The notes under the pieces were generated by a model. That model ran no database searches. It was not told the origin of the DNA and was given only the letters and a program-made list of their open reading frames with translations. Positions 63,452-64,000 of a DNA stretch of 64,000 nt are shown here, in pieces. Made by a program: the position numbers and the translations under genes. The stretch's first letter is position 1. Each line of letters opens with the position of its first letter. Source of the DNA: Polyangiaceae bacterium (GTDB lineage: Bacteria; Myxococcota_A; Polyangia; Polyangiales; Polyangiaceae); NCBI GenBank assembly GCA_023150915.1, contig JAKLKA010000014.1, positions 48,582 to 112,581 of the forward strand. The letters are read 5' to 3'.

Positions 63452-64000
63452 TCAGTTCGACGCCCCGGGTGAGCGCGCGCCGAGCTTGAAGTCGGCGGCG
63501 TTGACGTTGGTGTCCTTGCCGTTGGGTGAGCGGGCCGCCGACTGGGGCGTGGCGGGCGCCGCGATCACGGTCGTTTCGAGGAACGGATGGTTGGCGGCCG
63601 CCGTGCCCCAGGCCACGCCGTCTTTCTTGGTGGTGCCGTCGAACAGGGCCACGCCGCCCCCGGCTTGAGCCAGGCCGCCGCTGCTGATGGTTCCGTTCTT
63701 GGTGCCGGTGAACGCCGCGCCGCCAATCGTGAAGTACCCGCCGGCCGGAATGGAGTCGGTGGCTGCGGCCGCCCACAGGTTCTGCATCGAGACTCCGGTC
63801 GCCGACGAGTACTTCAGTGTCCAGCCGGAGAGCGACTGCGCGCACGTCCCGCCATTGAACAGCTCGACGAACTCGTCCGTCGCCCCGGCCGGACCCTCGG
63901 TCGCCACTTCGTTCACCACCACGCTCGAGCACGTGACGCCGCCGGTTCCGCCCCCGCCGCCGGCTCCGCCCGCGCCGCCGGCTCCGCCCGCGCCGCCGGT
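63452..64000 (-). CDS. lamin-tail-domain secreted protein (N-terminus outside window)
   Basis: A partial protein that enters from the right edge; the visible part is 182 residues. It starts in a Thr/Gly/Ala repeat linker (63941-64000, based on an 18-base DNA repeat), then VTCSS and a lamin-tail-type domain: VVVNEVATEGPAGATDEFVELFNGG, LSGWTLKYSSATG, IPAGGYFTIGG, GGVALFDGTTKKDGVAWG and a closing SPNGKDTNVNAADF. Such domains sit in exported proteins and are thought to bind partners or DNA outside the cell. An apparent GTG start at 63922 is internal to the frame and not the true start. Confidence 0.85.
   Translation of the reverse strand, partial: TGGAGGAGGAGGAGGGGGTGGVTCSSVVVNEVATEGPAGATDEFVELFNGGTCAQSLSGWTLKYSSATGVSMQNLWAAAATDSIPAGGYFTIGGAAFTGTKNGTISSGGLAQAGGGVALFDGTTKKDGVAWGTAAANHPFLETTVIAAPATPQSAARSPNGKDTNVNAADFKLGARSPGASN

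Overview
The window is 64 kb of dense, very GC-rich bacterial chromosome. It holds about 46 genes, no gap over 200 bases, no rRNA or tRNA genes and no recognisable insertion sequence. I infer a myxobacterium, most likely Polyangia/Polyangiales (Myxococcota). The basis is the gene style: many HDOD, FHA, PilZ and receiver proteins, eukaryote-like Ser/Thr kinases, secreted proteins with Gly/Ala/Ser linkers, giant lipoproteins with Cys-Gly-Gly-Cys-Gly repeats, and Sel1-repeat lipoproteins. Both edges cut a gene.

Region 1 (1-35.5 kb) is a signalling island. It carries four full HDOD proteins plus one mini-HDOD; three active-looking GGDEF diguanylate cyclases (REC-GGDEF twice, FHA-GGDEF once); one degenerate GGDEF that keeps only the inhibitory c-di-GMP site; one REC-EAL phosphodiesterase; one receiver with a degenerate HD-GYP-like domain; three PilZ proteins, one fused to a Ser/Thr kinase; six histidine kinases; a FIST sensor; and one NtrC-type activator. 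The NtrC protein is the only recognisable DNA-binding output, so most outputs appear to act after transcription, through c-di-GMP, HDOD scaffolds and PilZ effectors. A three-gene polysaccharide operon (14.8-18.1 kb: glycosyltransferase, UDP-galactopyranose-mutase-like flavoprotein, sugar-nucleotide epimerase) sits inside the island and may be one of its targets.

Region 2 (35.5-46.8 kb) is mostly on the minus strand. It has a coupled operon of a Sel1 lipoprotein, a SMUG1-type uracil-DNA glycosylase and a membrane M28 peptidase. Next is a 1025-residue Sel1 lipoprotein followed by VWA, pyruvate-kinase-like and NAD synthetase genes. The NAD synthetase gene is broken by a short internal deletion and frameshift. 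An NMN adenylyltransferase-like gene lies nearby.

Region 3 (46.8-48.8 kb) is thiC under a TPP riboswitch.

Region 4 (48.8-60.5 kb) is a six-gene minus-strand cluster: a transmembrane Ser/Thr kinase, a TPR-PEGA envelope protein, three collinear paralogous Cys-rich lipoproteins of 974, 1021 and 920 residues with 17 repeats each, and a truncated fourth paralog. This unit, and the c-di-GMP/HDOD island, are the most likely undescribed systems here.

Region 5 (60.6-64 kb) runs from a lamin-tail-domain secreted protein through yacG and hslO (Hsp33) to a 5'-nucleotidase-family lipoprotein.

The largest non-coding stretches are 46803-46991 (TPP riboswitch), 9151-9263 (convergent ends), 29122-29234 (divergent starts), 60521-60624 and 39613-39709. 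Apart from the elements listed, I see nothing definite in them.
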